From contig CAVZGO010000007.1 in assembly GCA_963774935.1 (NCBI GenBank), positions 372,001 through 436,000 of the forward strand: a DNA stretch of 64,000 nt, written 5' to 3'. How positions within the stretch are numbered: the stretch's first letter is position 1; every line of letters begins with the position of its first letter. The position numbers and the translations under genes were made by a program. The notes beneath the pieces were generated by a model that searched no databases, was not told the origin of the DNA, and was given only the letters and a program-made list of their open reading frames with translations. Of the stretch, positions 47,082 through 54,314 are shown one piece after another. This stretch comes from CAVZGO01 sp963774935 (lineage in GTDB: Bacteria; Chloroflexota; Anaerolineae; Anaerolineales; UBA4823).

Positions 47082-47757
47082 CCCACTCACCCGATTCAAT
47101 CCGCTCCAACAGCTCCACGAGCCGCACCTGCGCCAGCGAACTCAGCCGCAAATCTGCCTGGTCGAGTGCCAGGTTGTGCGTCATCACTGTCGGCACCGCC
47201 ACAACATACAAACCCGCTCGTTTAGCCGCCAGGACGCCGTTTAGCGAATCCTCAAAGACCACCGCCTGACTGGCATCCAGTCCCAGGCAATCTAGCGCTT
47301 TCAAGAACAATTCAGGATCTGGCTTGGTATGGGACACGTCATCTTCTGCCACAATGCAATCAAAGTAATCCATGAGCACTAAGCGTTCCAGGTGACCGGT
47401 CACCCAACTGCACGGCGAGCTGGATGCGATGGCTATTTTCAACCCCATCTGCCGCGCATCATCCAACATCTCCCGCACGCCTGGTAAAGGCGCCAGGCTA
47501 TACACCACATCCAGCTCACGTTTGCGCCGCACCGGCTCCAGCTCACCCCAATTCAAATTTCTGCCTACCAGGCGTTCCAGCTCCTTTGCCGGATCAAACA
47601 ACGCATCCGCATTTGACGTCCCAATGATCGCCTGCCAGACATCCAGCGTAAGCTGGCATCCGTAATCACGATACAACTCCTGCCAGGATATAAAAATGGG
47701 CTCTTCCGTCTCCAGAATTAACCCATCGAAGTCGAAAATCAATCCCTGAATGGACAT
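47056..47757 (-). CDS. HAD-superfamily hydrolase (beta-phosphoglucomutase-like)
   Basis: 233 residues. Motif I is 'LIFDFDGLILETEEPIF' with the nucleophile and acid Asp residues, motif II 'IAIASSSPCSWV', and motifs III/IV 'VSHTKPDPELFLKALD' and 'VVFEDSLNGVLAAKRAGLY'. The helical cap following motif I places it in the beta-PGM/phosphoglycolate-phosphatase subfamily. The substrate cannot be told. It lies 4 bp after the small membrane-protein gene on the same strand and overlaps the convergent kinase gene. Confidence 0.88.
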   Translation of the reverse strand: MSIQGLIFDFDGLILETEEPIFISWQELYRDYGCQLTLDVWQAIIGTSNADALFDPAKELERLVGRNLNWGELEPVRRKRELDVVYSLAPLPGVREMLDDARQMGLKIAIASSSPCSWVTGHLERLVLMDYFDCIVAEDDVSHTKPDPELFLKALDCLGLDASQAVVFEDSLNGVLAAKRAGLYVVAVPTVMTHNLALDQADLRLSSLAQVRLVELLERIESGEWVSGPAGGR

Positions 47758-47761
47758 TCAG

Positions 47762-48277
47762 CTAGCTCTTCCTGCCTATAAAACGTTGCACCAGCAGCCA
47801 CACACCCAGCGCAATCAACAGCACTGGCCAATATGCGCCAAACTGCTCCATGCCGCCCAGCAGCCAGCCAAAGAAGAAGAACATGCTCAGGCTGATCAGA
47901 ATCAGCAGCAAGCCGTCCTTTAGCTTGCTGAGAAACTCGCCCCCCAGTACCCCAGAAAGGATGATCCCGGCTCCAACGAATCCCGGAATCAAAGCCCAGG
48001 CATATACCCAGGTATCCCAGCGTCCGGTGACCTGCTGCAGGTATAGCAGCATACCCAGACCACCCACCACCGAGGCTGGCACCGCCAGGTCAGGCTCGCC
48101 GATGACTACACCCAGGAAGAGCAGTGCGATCCCCACCCCCACGATGATCAGCGGCCAGGAGAATTCCACCGGCGCCCAGAAGCGCAGCGCTGGGAAGAAT
48201 TGCGCGGCCAGGAAATATCCTCCCATCAGGATCAACAAAAGCCCTCCAACCAGTCCTGTTCGTTGTCTACGGCTCAT
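47762..48277 (-). CDS. Small multi-helix membrane protein (LiaI/LiaF-like)
   Basis: 171 residues with about five to six hydrophobic segments ('LVGGLLLILMGGYFLAAQFF', 'FSWPLIIVGVGIALLFLGVV', 'LLLILISLSMFFFFGWLL', 'YWPVLLIALGVWLLVQRF'). The repeated Trp-Pro-hydrophobic pattern ('WPLIIVGVG', 'WPVLLIALGVWLL') is typical of LiaI-LiaF-like membrane regions (DUF5668 type). The function is unknown; related proteins belong to envelope stress responses. An AGGAGGAAGTATG ribosome site supports the start. Confidence 0.75.
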   Translation of the reverse strand: MSRRQRTGLVGGLLLILMGGYFLAAQFFPALRFWAPVEFSWPLIIVGVGIALLFLGVVIGEPDLAVPASVVGGLGMLLYLQQVTGRWDTWVYAWALIPGFVGAGIILSGVLGGEFLSKLKDGLLLILISLSMFFFFGWLLGGMEQFGAYWPVLLIALGVWLLVQRFIGRKS

Positions 48278-48413
48278 ACTTCCTCCTCAGATAATCAATA
48301 TTTCTTAAACTTTCACCCGAGATTATAATTTATCCCGAAAATAATCTGCCGTAAATATAAAAACAAGCTTCGCCTGATTTTATATTCGGTGGTAAAATAG
48401 CTTTCGCTTGCTC

Positions 48414-48490
48414 GCCCCAGTAGCTCAGTGGATTAGAGCACTTGCTTGCGGAGCAAGGGGTCGCGTGTTCGAGTCGCGCCTGGGGCACCA
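48414..48490 (+). tRNA. tRNA-Arg (GCG), CCA encoded
   Basis: 77-nt cloverleaf with a GCCCCAG/CTGGGGC acceptor stem, discriminator A and genomic CCA. The anticodon arm CTTGC-TTGCGGA-GCAAG carries GCG, which would read CGC/CGU without the usual ACG-to-inosine editing. A hairpin terminator follows. Confidence 0.93.
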
Positions 48491-48497
48491 CCATCCA

Positions 48498-48535
48498 CCC
48501 CTTACCGGTCTTTTACCGTCCGGTGAGGGGTTTTT
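48498..48535 (+). terminator. Terminator after tRNA-Arg
   Basis: CCCCTTACCGG pairs with CCGGTGAGGGG (one G-T pair) and is followed by five T residues. It ends only 13 bp before the surE start. Confidence 0.8.
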
Positions 48536-48548
48536 CCTGAGTGTAACT

Positions 48549-49349
48549 ATGCCAGAACCTCAAATCCTGCTCACCAACGACGACGGCATCCAATCCCCCG
48601 GTCTTTGGGCTGCCGCAGCCGCCCTCTCGACCATCGGCTTTGTGCATGTCGTTGCCCCGCGCGACCAGTGGTCCGGCGCCGGGCGCAGCCTGCCCGGCAC
48701 CACCGATGGCGTCATCCGCCCGGAGACCGTCCTGGTAAACGGTAAAAGCTGGCAGGTCTATGCTGCCGGCGCCACCCCCGCCCAGGCTGTGCTCTATGCC
48801 GTGCTGGAGATTCTGCCCCAGCACCCCGACCTGGTCGTTTCTGGTATCAACTACGGCGAAAACGCCGGTTCCGGCGTCACCATCTCCGGCACCGTTGGCG
48901 CCGCCCTGGAAGCCGCCGCCGAAGGCATCCCTGCCCTGGCAGTCTCCCTGCAGACCGACATCGAGCACCACCGCTCCTACTCCGACCAGGTCGATTTCTC
49001 GACCGCCGGCTACTTCACCGCCCTGTTTGCCCGCCGAATGCTCAAGGGCGCCATGCCCCCGGATGTCGATGTTTTGAAAATCGATCTCCCCTGGGATGCC
49101 ACCCCCCAGACCCCCTGGCGGGTCACCCGCCTTTCGCGCCAGCGCTACTACCAGCCCACTGCGCCCGATCGCTCTGCCACCACCATCCCTGCCCCACTCG
49201 GCTACTACCTCTCCTACGACCCGGCGCTCGATCCGCCCGATTCCGATATCTACACCCTGCTGGTGCACCGCGAAGTCTCCGTCACCCCCCTCAGCCTGGA
49301 CATCACCTCCCGCACCGACCTCGCCGCCCTGGCTTCCCTCTTAAAATAA
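48549..49349 (+). CDS. surE: 5'-nucleotidase SurE
   Basis: Metal-dependent nucleoside-monophosphate phosphatase for survival in stationary phase. 266 residues from the ATG at 48549, chosen because the family begins 'ILLTNDDGIQSPGLWAAAAA'. 'VVAPRDQWSGAGRSLPG', 'LVVSGINYGENAGSGVTISG' and 'GTVGAALEAAAEGIPALAVS' are SurE motifs, including the Asp-Asp metal site. The open frame extends through the tRNA and its terminator, which cannot be coding. There is no strong ribosome site, and the gene lies hard against the tRNA-Arg terminator. It marks the beginning of a markedly G+C-rich stretch. Confidence 0.94.
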   Translation: MPEPQILLTNDDGIQSPGLWAAAAALSTIGFVHVVAPRDQWSGAGRSLPGTTDGVIRPETVLVNGKSWQVYAAGATPAQAVLYAVLEILPQHPDLVVSGINYGENAGSGVTISGTVGAALEAAAEGIPALAVSLQTDIEHHRSYSDQVDFSTAGYFTALFARRMLKGAMPPDVDVLKIDLPWDATPQTPWRVTRLSRQRYYQPTAPDRSATTIPAPLGYYLSYDPALDPPDSDIYTLLVHREVSVTPLSLDITSRTDLAALASLLK

Positions 49350-49367
49350 TCACTGACAATTTCTTCC

Positions 49368-50144
49368 CTATATGTGCTGAAATTCAGCAACCATTTCATC
49401 ATAAATCCCGGCGCCCGCTGCCAGAATCGTAATCGGCGGCTGTAAAAAATCGGCCTCCCCCGCCAGGTTGGTCACGACAGCACCCGCTTCCCTGGCAATC
49501 AAGCCGCCCGCTGCCACATCGTACGCGTGCACGTGCTGCTCCCAGTAGCCGTCCAGCCGCCCACAAGCTACGTAGCACAGGTCGATGGCAGCCGAACCCA
49601 ACCGGCGCACACCCTGGCAGCGCTGTGAAAAATGCGCGTACTCCTTCAGGTTGTTATCCGTCCGGCTGGCGATATCATACGGAAACCCTGTCACGAGCAA
49701 GCTCCGTCGCAGGTTGTCCACTCCCGAAGCCTGGATCGACCTGCCGTTGAGCGTTGCCCCCTGCCCCACCTGCGCGCAGAAGCACTCCTCCAACACCGGT
49801 GCGTACACCGCCCCCAGCCGTAGATGTCCATTCTCGGCATAAGCAATCGACACCGAGAACAGGGGTACTCCATGAGCGAAGTTCACCGTCCCGTCCAGTG
49901 GATCGATATACCAGACGCTGCTATCCTCCCCATCCAGCCCCCCGGACTCCTCCGAAACCACCCGCTGCCCGGGGAAGCGCCGCTGGATCTCGTCCAAGAG
50001 GAACGCCTCCGAGCGATGGTCGTATTCTGTCACCAGTTCAATCTCGTCTTTGTAGCGCATCTGCATCTGCGCTCCCACCCCCTGGCGTAAAATTTCCCCA
50101 GCCCGCCGGGCCAGGGACTCCAGATCTGCCAATGTCGGGCTCAT
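49368..50144 (-). CDS. Inositol monophosphatase family protein
   Basis: 258 residues from the ATG at 50144, which has an AGGAGGG ribosome site; the frame is open to 50216 but without support. Motifs: 'ELVTEYDHRSEAFLLDEI', the metal site 'VVSEESGG', 'WYIDPLDGTVNFAHGVPLFS' (DPxDGT), and 'VHAYDVAAGGLIAREAGAVV' (WD-type motif with Tyr-Asp). This is the SuhB/IMPase group, which hydrolyses inositol-1-phosphate or related sugar phosphates. It lies downstream of hutI on the same strand. Confidence 0.92.
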   Translation of the reverse strand: MSPTLADLESLARRAGEILRQGVGAQMQMRYKDEIELVTEYDHRSEAFLLDEIQRRFPGQRVVSEESGGLDGEDSSVWYIDPLDGTVNFAHGVPLFSVSIAYAENGHLRLGAVYAPVLEECFCAQVGQGATLNGRSIQASGVDNLRRSLLVTGFPYDIASRTDNNLKEYAHFSQRCQGVRRLGSAAIDLCYVACGRLDGYWEQHVHAYDVAAGGLIAREAGAVVTNLAGEADFLQPPITILAAGAGIYDEMVAEFQHI

Positions 50145-50249
50145 TCGCCCTCCTGTCTTTTTCGCTTTTCTTCGGGTTGCCTGATGGGATTGCTCCGCAT
50201 CGCCATCAGGGTACATGCTGCCTCGTGGGTTCTTAACCCAAGGGTTTCT

Positions 50250-51500
50250 TTACACCCTATATACGCGCCCCTTCTTGATCACCGACTGGACCAGATTCGC
50301 CCCAAAGCGGTAGCCCAGGTGGCGGTAATCTGCCTCCGTTAAAATCAGCAAATCCGCCTGCTTGCCCACCTCGATCGAGCCGATCTGCTCCGCCCGTCCG
50401 ATCGCTGCCGCCGCGTTAATCGTCGCCGCCGCGATCGCCTGCGCCGGGGTCAGGCGCATATAGCGGCATGCCAGTGCAATCGCAAACTGCATATTCTCGC
50501 ACCACGCCGTGCCCGGGTTTAAATCGCTGGCGATCGCCAGCAGCCCGCCCGCCTCCAGAATCGCCCGTGCCGGGGTGTACTCCCGCTCCGCCAACCCAAA
50601 AGGCGTGCACGGCAGCCCCACCGCCACCGTCTCCGACCCTGCCAGCGCCCGGATGTCCTCCGCCGAGGTCTTCACCAGGTGGTCCGCCGAAACCGCTCCC
50701 AGCTCCGCCGCCAGGCTGGCTCCCCCCAGGTTATCAAACTCATCCGCATGGATCTTCAGTGGAAAGCCCAGCTCTTTTGCCTTGCTCAGGATGCGCCGCG
50801 ACTGCTCCAGCGTGAACGCCCCTGTCTCGCAGAACACATCCACAAACGGCAGCTCGTGGTATGGCACCTGCGCCGCCCACCACTCCGCCAGCACCGGCAG
50901 CATCGTCTCGCAAATCTCCTGTGTGTACTCGTCCGGTCGCTCGCGGTACTCCGGGGCAATGGCGTGCGCCCCCAGGAAAGTCGGTGCAATCTCCAGCGGT
51001 CCTTCCCGGTCCAGGGCGAGCAGCGCCTGCAGCATGCGCAGCTCAACCGCCGTGCGCAGCCCGTAGCCGCTCTTCACCTCCGCTGTGGTTGTGCCGTAGT
51101 TGAACATGCTCCACAGCCGCGGCCGCGTCTCTGCCATCAGCCGCTCCAGCGAGCTGGTGCGCACCGCCCGCACCGTCGATAAAATTCCCCCGCCCCCTGC
51201 CAGGATCTCCAGGTAAGTCTTGCCCTGCAGGCGCATCTCGAACTCTGCCGCCCGGTCGCCCGCCCAGATGGCGTGCGTGTGCGGATCGACAAAGCCCGGC
51301 ATCAGCACCTTGCCGCCCGCGTCCAGCGCCGGCGCCTGTGGGTAAGCCGCCCGCAGCTCCGCCGTCGTCCCCACCGCCGCAATCTGCTCCCCTTCCAGCA
51401 GCACCGCCCCATCCTCGATAATCCCCAGGCGGCCCAAATCCGCGCCGCGCTGCGGCCCACCAGCCAGTGTCAGCAGTTGAGAAGCAGAATGAATTAACAT
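50250..51500 (-). CDS. hutI: Imidazolonepropionase
   Basis: Third step of histidine degradation: opens imidazolone-5-propionate to N-formimino-glutamate. The amidohydrolase fold shows metal ligands in 'MPGFVDPHTHAIWAGDRAAE', 'PLKIHADEFDNLGGA' and 'LLAIASDLNPGTAWCENMQF', all HutI signatures. About 416 residues from the ATG at 51500 (GAGGTG just upstream); an alternative start at 51518 adds six residues. No other hut genes are in the window. Confidence 0.94.
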   Translation of the reverse strand: MLIHSASQLLTLAGGPQRGADLGRLGIIEDGAVLLEGEQIAAVGTTAELRAAYPQAPALDAGGKVLMPGFVDPHTHAIWAGDRAAEFEMRLQGKTYLEILAGGGGILSTVRAVRTSSLERLMAETRPRLWSMFNYGTTTAEVKSGYGLRTAVELRMLQALLALDREGPLEIAPTFLGAHAIAPEYRERPDEYTQEICETMLPVLAEWWAAQVPYHELPFVDVFCETGAFTLEQSRRILSKAKELGFPLKIHADEFDNLGGASLAAELGAVSADHLVKTSAEDIRALAGSETVAVGLPCTPFGLAEREYTPARAILEAGGLLAIASDLNPGTAWCENMQFAIALACRYMRLTPAQAIAAATINAAAAIGRAEQIGSIEVGKQADLLILTEADYRHLGYRFGANLVQSVIKKGRVYRV

Positions 51501-51550
51501 CACCTCAGATTCTACCAAAACTTATCGGATTTTGTTGCTGCGTCAACAGA

Positions 51551-53215
51551 TCATGGTTCCTGATACCCATTCCGAAGGAAACTTCCCCTCCCCGTTCCCC
51601 AGAGGATCCGCGCCTGGCTCGTGCCCGGCAGGTCGTAGACCACCGCGCCTGAATGCGCCGTCAGCAGCACCACCTCCAGGTCGGCGTCCAGGTCGATGTT
51701 CGCCAGCGTCGGCGCCGCCAGCGCCCCGTTCCAGTCTCCCGGGTATGCCGCTGGCAGCTCGACCTCCGCCAGCCGCCTGCCCAGGCTGTCCAGAATGTGC
51801 AGCTTGCCCGTCTTCTGGCTGCCCTTCTGCGTCCACGACGCGAAGATGACTTCCGCATCGCCATCGTTGTCCAGGTCTGCCACCACCGGCTCCGAGGCGA
51901 AGCGCAGGATGCCCTCCGCCGGGTCCGTCACCGCGTAAGGCCAGTCGCCTTTCTCCGTCTTATCCAGCCAGTAAGCGTGCAACCGCCCATCGTAAGACGG
52001 GAACAGGATTTCCAGCCTCCCGTCGCCGTCCAGGTCAGCCGGCACCGGGTTGGGCACCGCTGTCTCGATCAGGTTGTAATCCTCGCTCAAAGGCGCTGCC
52101 GCCCCATCCGGCGTGGGGAGGACCGTCCAATCGTAGCCCGACGCCGCCCAGCGGCTGCGGTCGGCGTTGAAGATAAATACCATCTGGTACAGGCTGGTGT
52201 ACGGGTCTGTGCCGCAGTTGTACACATTCCCCACCACCACGATCTCCCGGGCGCCGTTCCCATCCAGGTCCACCAGGACCGGCGCTGAATCAGCAAAGTT
52301 CGGGCGGTGCTCGCTCCCGCAGTTGGCATAGCCGCGCAGGTCTACTGCGTGGTCCACGTGCACCCCCACCTGGCTCCAGACTTTTGGGCCAACTGGATTA
52401 AAGCCGTTGTACATCGCGTTTGCCGGGAGCTGGTTCCCACTCCGGTCCAGTGCCGTGATGTAGTGTGTGTCCGTCGGACCGATAATCTCCTTGAAGCCGT
52501 CCCCATCCAGGTCGCCCACCGCCGCGTTCTGGTTGTACATCCCCCAGCCGTAGCCCGGGTCGCCGTCCCGCCGCGCCGGCCAACCCGCCCGCACCGAGCC
52601 ATCCGGCTCGTAAACGCTGAGCTGCTTCGTCGCCCCGCCGCTTGCCCTGCCCACGATGATCTCCACCAGCCCGTCATCCTCCAGGTCCGCCAGCGCCAGG
52701 GTGCGGATCTCCCCCGCCCCAAACGGGCTGCGCTGCCAGTCGATCCCACCCGCACTGTTGTAAACCGTCAGCAGGTCCCCGCCGCGCCCGGCAACGATCT
52801 CCAGGTCGCCGTCGCCCTCCAGGTCTCCCACCCCGATCCCCGGCCAGACCCGGCTGCTGTTCTCCGCCCGCCATTCCAAAGCCCCCGTCTCCCCATCCAG
52901 CGCTGCCAGGTCATACGTCCCTGCCAGCACCTCCATCTGCGGGTCGCCGTCGATGTTAGCCACAGCCGGGGAAGAGTACCAGCCCGTCTCGCACCACGAG
53001 GCGTAGCACCCGCCGCGCTGCCATTTCAGCACCGGCGGTTGGAGACCGGTGAAGATCATCGGCAGGTAGATCGTCGAGCCGGAAGTGGGGGATAACGGTA
53101 TGGCCTGGGCCGAGGGAAATATGGGACCTGGTAGAGCTGCAATTAGAATCGCCAGGAACATTGATCGCAGTACAAACCGCAGAGCAGATTTTTTATGGAG
53201 GTAGGAAGCTACCAT
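51551..53215 (-). CDS. Secreted FG-GAP/VCBS-repeat protein
   Basis: 554 residues with a signal peptide ('MFLAILIAALPGPIFPSAQA') soon followed by 'STIYLPMIFTGLQPP', the YLP motif seen in other exported proteins here. The rest is a chain of FG-GAP/VCBS-like calcium-binding blades: 'VANIDGDPQMEVLAG', 'VGDLEGDGDLEIVAG', 'LADLEDDGLVEIIVG', 'VGDLDGDGFKEIIG', 'LVDLDGNGAREIVVVG', 'PADLDGDGRLEILF', 'VADLDNDGDAEVIFAS' and 'LANIDLDADLEVVLL'. This predicts a seven- or eight-bladed integrin-alpha-like propeller at the cell surface. Its role may be adhesion or structural. The gene start is next to the IS21 remnant. Confidence 0.88.
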   Translation of the reverse strand: MVASYLHKKSALRFVLRSMFLAILIAALPGPIFPSAQAIPLSPTSGSTIYLPMIFTGLQPPVLKWQRGGCYASWCETGWYSSPAVANIDGDPQMEVLAGTYDLAALDGETGALEWRAENSSRVWPGIGVGDLEGDGDLEIVAGRGGDLLTVYNSAGGIDWQRSPFGAGEIRTLALADLEDDGLVEIIVGRASGGATKQLSVYEPDGSVRAGWPARRDGDPGYGWGMYNQNAAVGDLDGDGFKEIIGPTDTHYITALDRSGNQLPANAMYNGFNPVGPKVWSQVGVHVDHAVDLRGYANCGSEHRPNFADSAPVLVDLDGNGAREIVVVGNVYNCGTDPYTSLYQMVFIFNADRSRWAASGYDWTVLPTPDGAAAPLSEDYNLIETAVPNPVPADLDGDGRLEILFPSYDGRLHAYWLDKTEKGDWPYAVTDPAEGILRFASEPVVADLDNDGDAEVIFASWTQKGSQKTGKLHILDSLGRRLAEVELPAAYPGDWNGALAAPTLANIDLDADLEVVLLTAHSGAVVYDLPGTSQARILWGTGRGSFLRNGYQEP

Positions 53216-53229
53216 TAAGAAATTCCTGA

Positions 53230-53928
53230 TAAATTGTTGTTGTCAATCTAAAAACCGACCACCTTTGGGCGACCGTTCGAAATGAAAGACGAGAACAGGC
53301 ATCTCTGGTAAGGTCCGGTTCCTGTCTCGGTTTGGGGGTAAGGTAATTGTAATCCAAGACGTTGGCCTCCATCAGGCTTTTTGCCCTTCCAACATGCCCT
53401 GGCGAAAGAGGAACTACTCGCCCACCAGCTCTAGAATATGAGCATGGTGTGTAAGGATTGAATTCCAGCGGCAAGTCGGCTTCCCTTCGTCTGCGTTTTC
53501 GCCGCTCTTGGCTGACAAAATTGTGCACCGAACCGGCACTCCCCGGGTAGCCTTCGCTGCCTTGAATTTCGTACATGCGATAGGCGGTATAGCGCTGCTT
53601 GAGATGTAGTTGATCGCTCTCGTCCAGCAATTCAAGTATTCGTTGTTTGTAAGGTCCAAGTACCAGCTCAGCTCGTGGCTGTTTGAGTGTGTACGGCTCT
53701 GGCGCCGGATTCTGTGATTGCTTTTCGGATCGTCTCTCGATCAAAGCCTAACTTCCGATGGATGGCTCTCCTCCGTGTTTGTCGGGGAAGAATGCCACAA
53801 TTCTCAAAGATTAACCAGTTACGTTTCGCTTTTCAGATTCCGATGGATGTCAGCCACCGATTCCGATCTACCACCAAAAAGTGGCCGACATCGTCCGGAA
53901 TCGCTGGCCGGTTTCTTCCGGATTCACA
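53230..53928 (-). mobile_element. IS21-family remnant: left end and broken istA
   Basis: Reading right to left, a terminal region (about 53928-53840) has repeated GATTCCGG/CCGGCCA-type units like the multiple end repeats of IS21 elements. Then come pieces of an IstA transposase: an HTH-like 'RRRAIHRKLGFDRETIRKAI', then 'GPYKQRILELLDES', 'LKQRYTAYRMYEIQGSEGYP' and 'ADLPLEFNPYTPC', in shifting frames. The catalytic DDE part and istB are missing. The outer end lies at 53928, directly against a cut YdcF-like gene, so the element inserted there and then decayed, losing its right end. Confidence 0.7.
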
Positions 53929-54302
53929 TGCACCAAAATCAATTTCTTTGGATTTATATCTTTTTTTAATAACAATTGTTTTGTGAAGATAATATTTTCA
54001 GATGTGTTGGTAGATTTATTTTCTATCAATATAGACTCTTCAGGGACACCAGAGTGAATTGCTACTTTGGCAAATTTATCTGCTTCTGGCTCAGACAATT
54101 TATTACGGGTTATTCGACCAAACCCGACTAAGAAGGCTATAATCGGTGCCTATTTGTCAATAAATAGCTCTGTTCCATACTGAGCGGTTCTTATATCACT
54201 GTTTCCTAACACTAGTATACAATCTGATAGCTGAAGAGGCTGGCTTAGTTTTAAGTAATTCCATAACTTCTTTGCTAAATTATCAACAAAGTGATTATTC
54301 AT
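53929..54302 (-). pseudogene. YdcF/DUF218-like gene, 3' end cut by IS21
   Basis: The ATG at 54302 begins 'MNNHFVDNLAKKLWNYLKLS', then 'DCILVLGNSDIRTAQYG', the DUF218 start. After an in-frame TAG (codon after 'ELFIDK') the same frame continues 'FGRITRNKLSEPEADKFAK' and 'GVPEESILIENKSTNTSEN', the acidic SEADxF and ENKSTNT signatures of YdcF/SanA proteins. It stops matching at 'LILVH', where the IS21 end begins. The last third of the family, including the final catalytic-site region, is lost. The gene starts 12 bp after the PNP-protein stop, so it was the seventh gene of that operon. YdcF-like proteins bind nucleotides or act on cell-wall precursors; their role here is unknown. Confidence 0.72.
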
Positions 54303-54314
54303 ATAACGAATCCT

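Noticed and set aside
48513..49268. 251-codon minus-strand frame opposite surE
   Set aside because: Gly/Asp/Val-rich shadow of surE. The plus-strand frame has all the SurE motifs.
52307..53095. Long plus-strand frame (262 codons) opposite the FG-GAP gene
   Set aside because: It is an antisense shadow in G+C-rich DNA, with Arg/Val/Pro-rich composition and no recognisable motif. The minus-strand FG-GAP protein explains the region.
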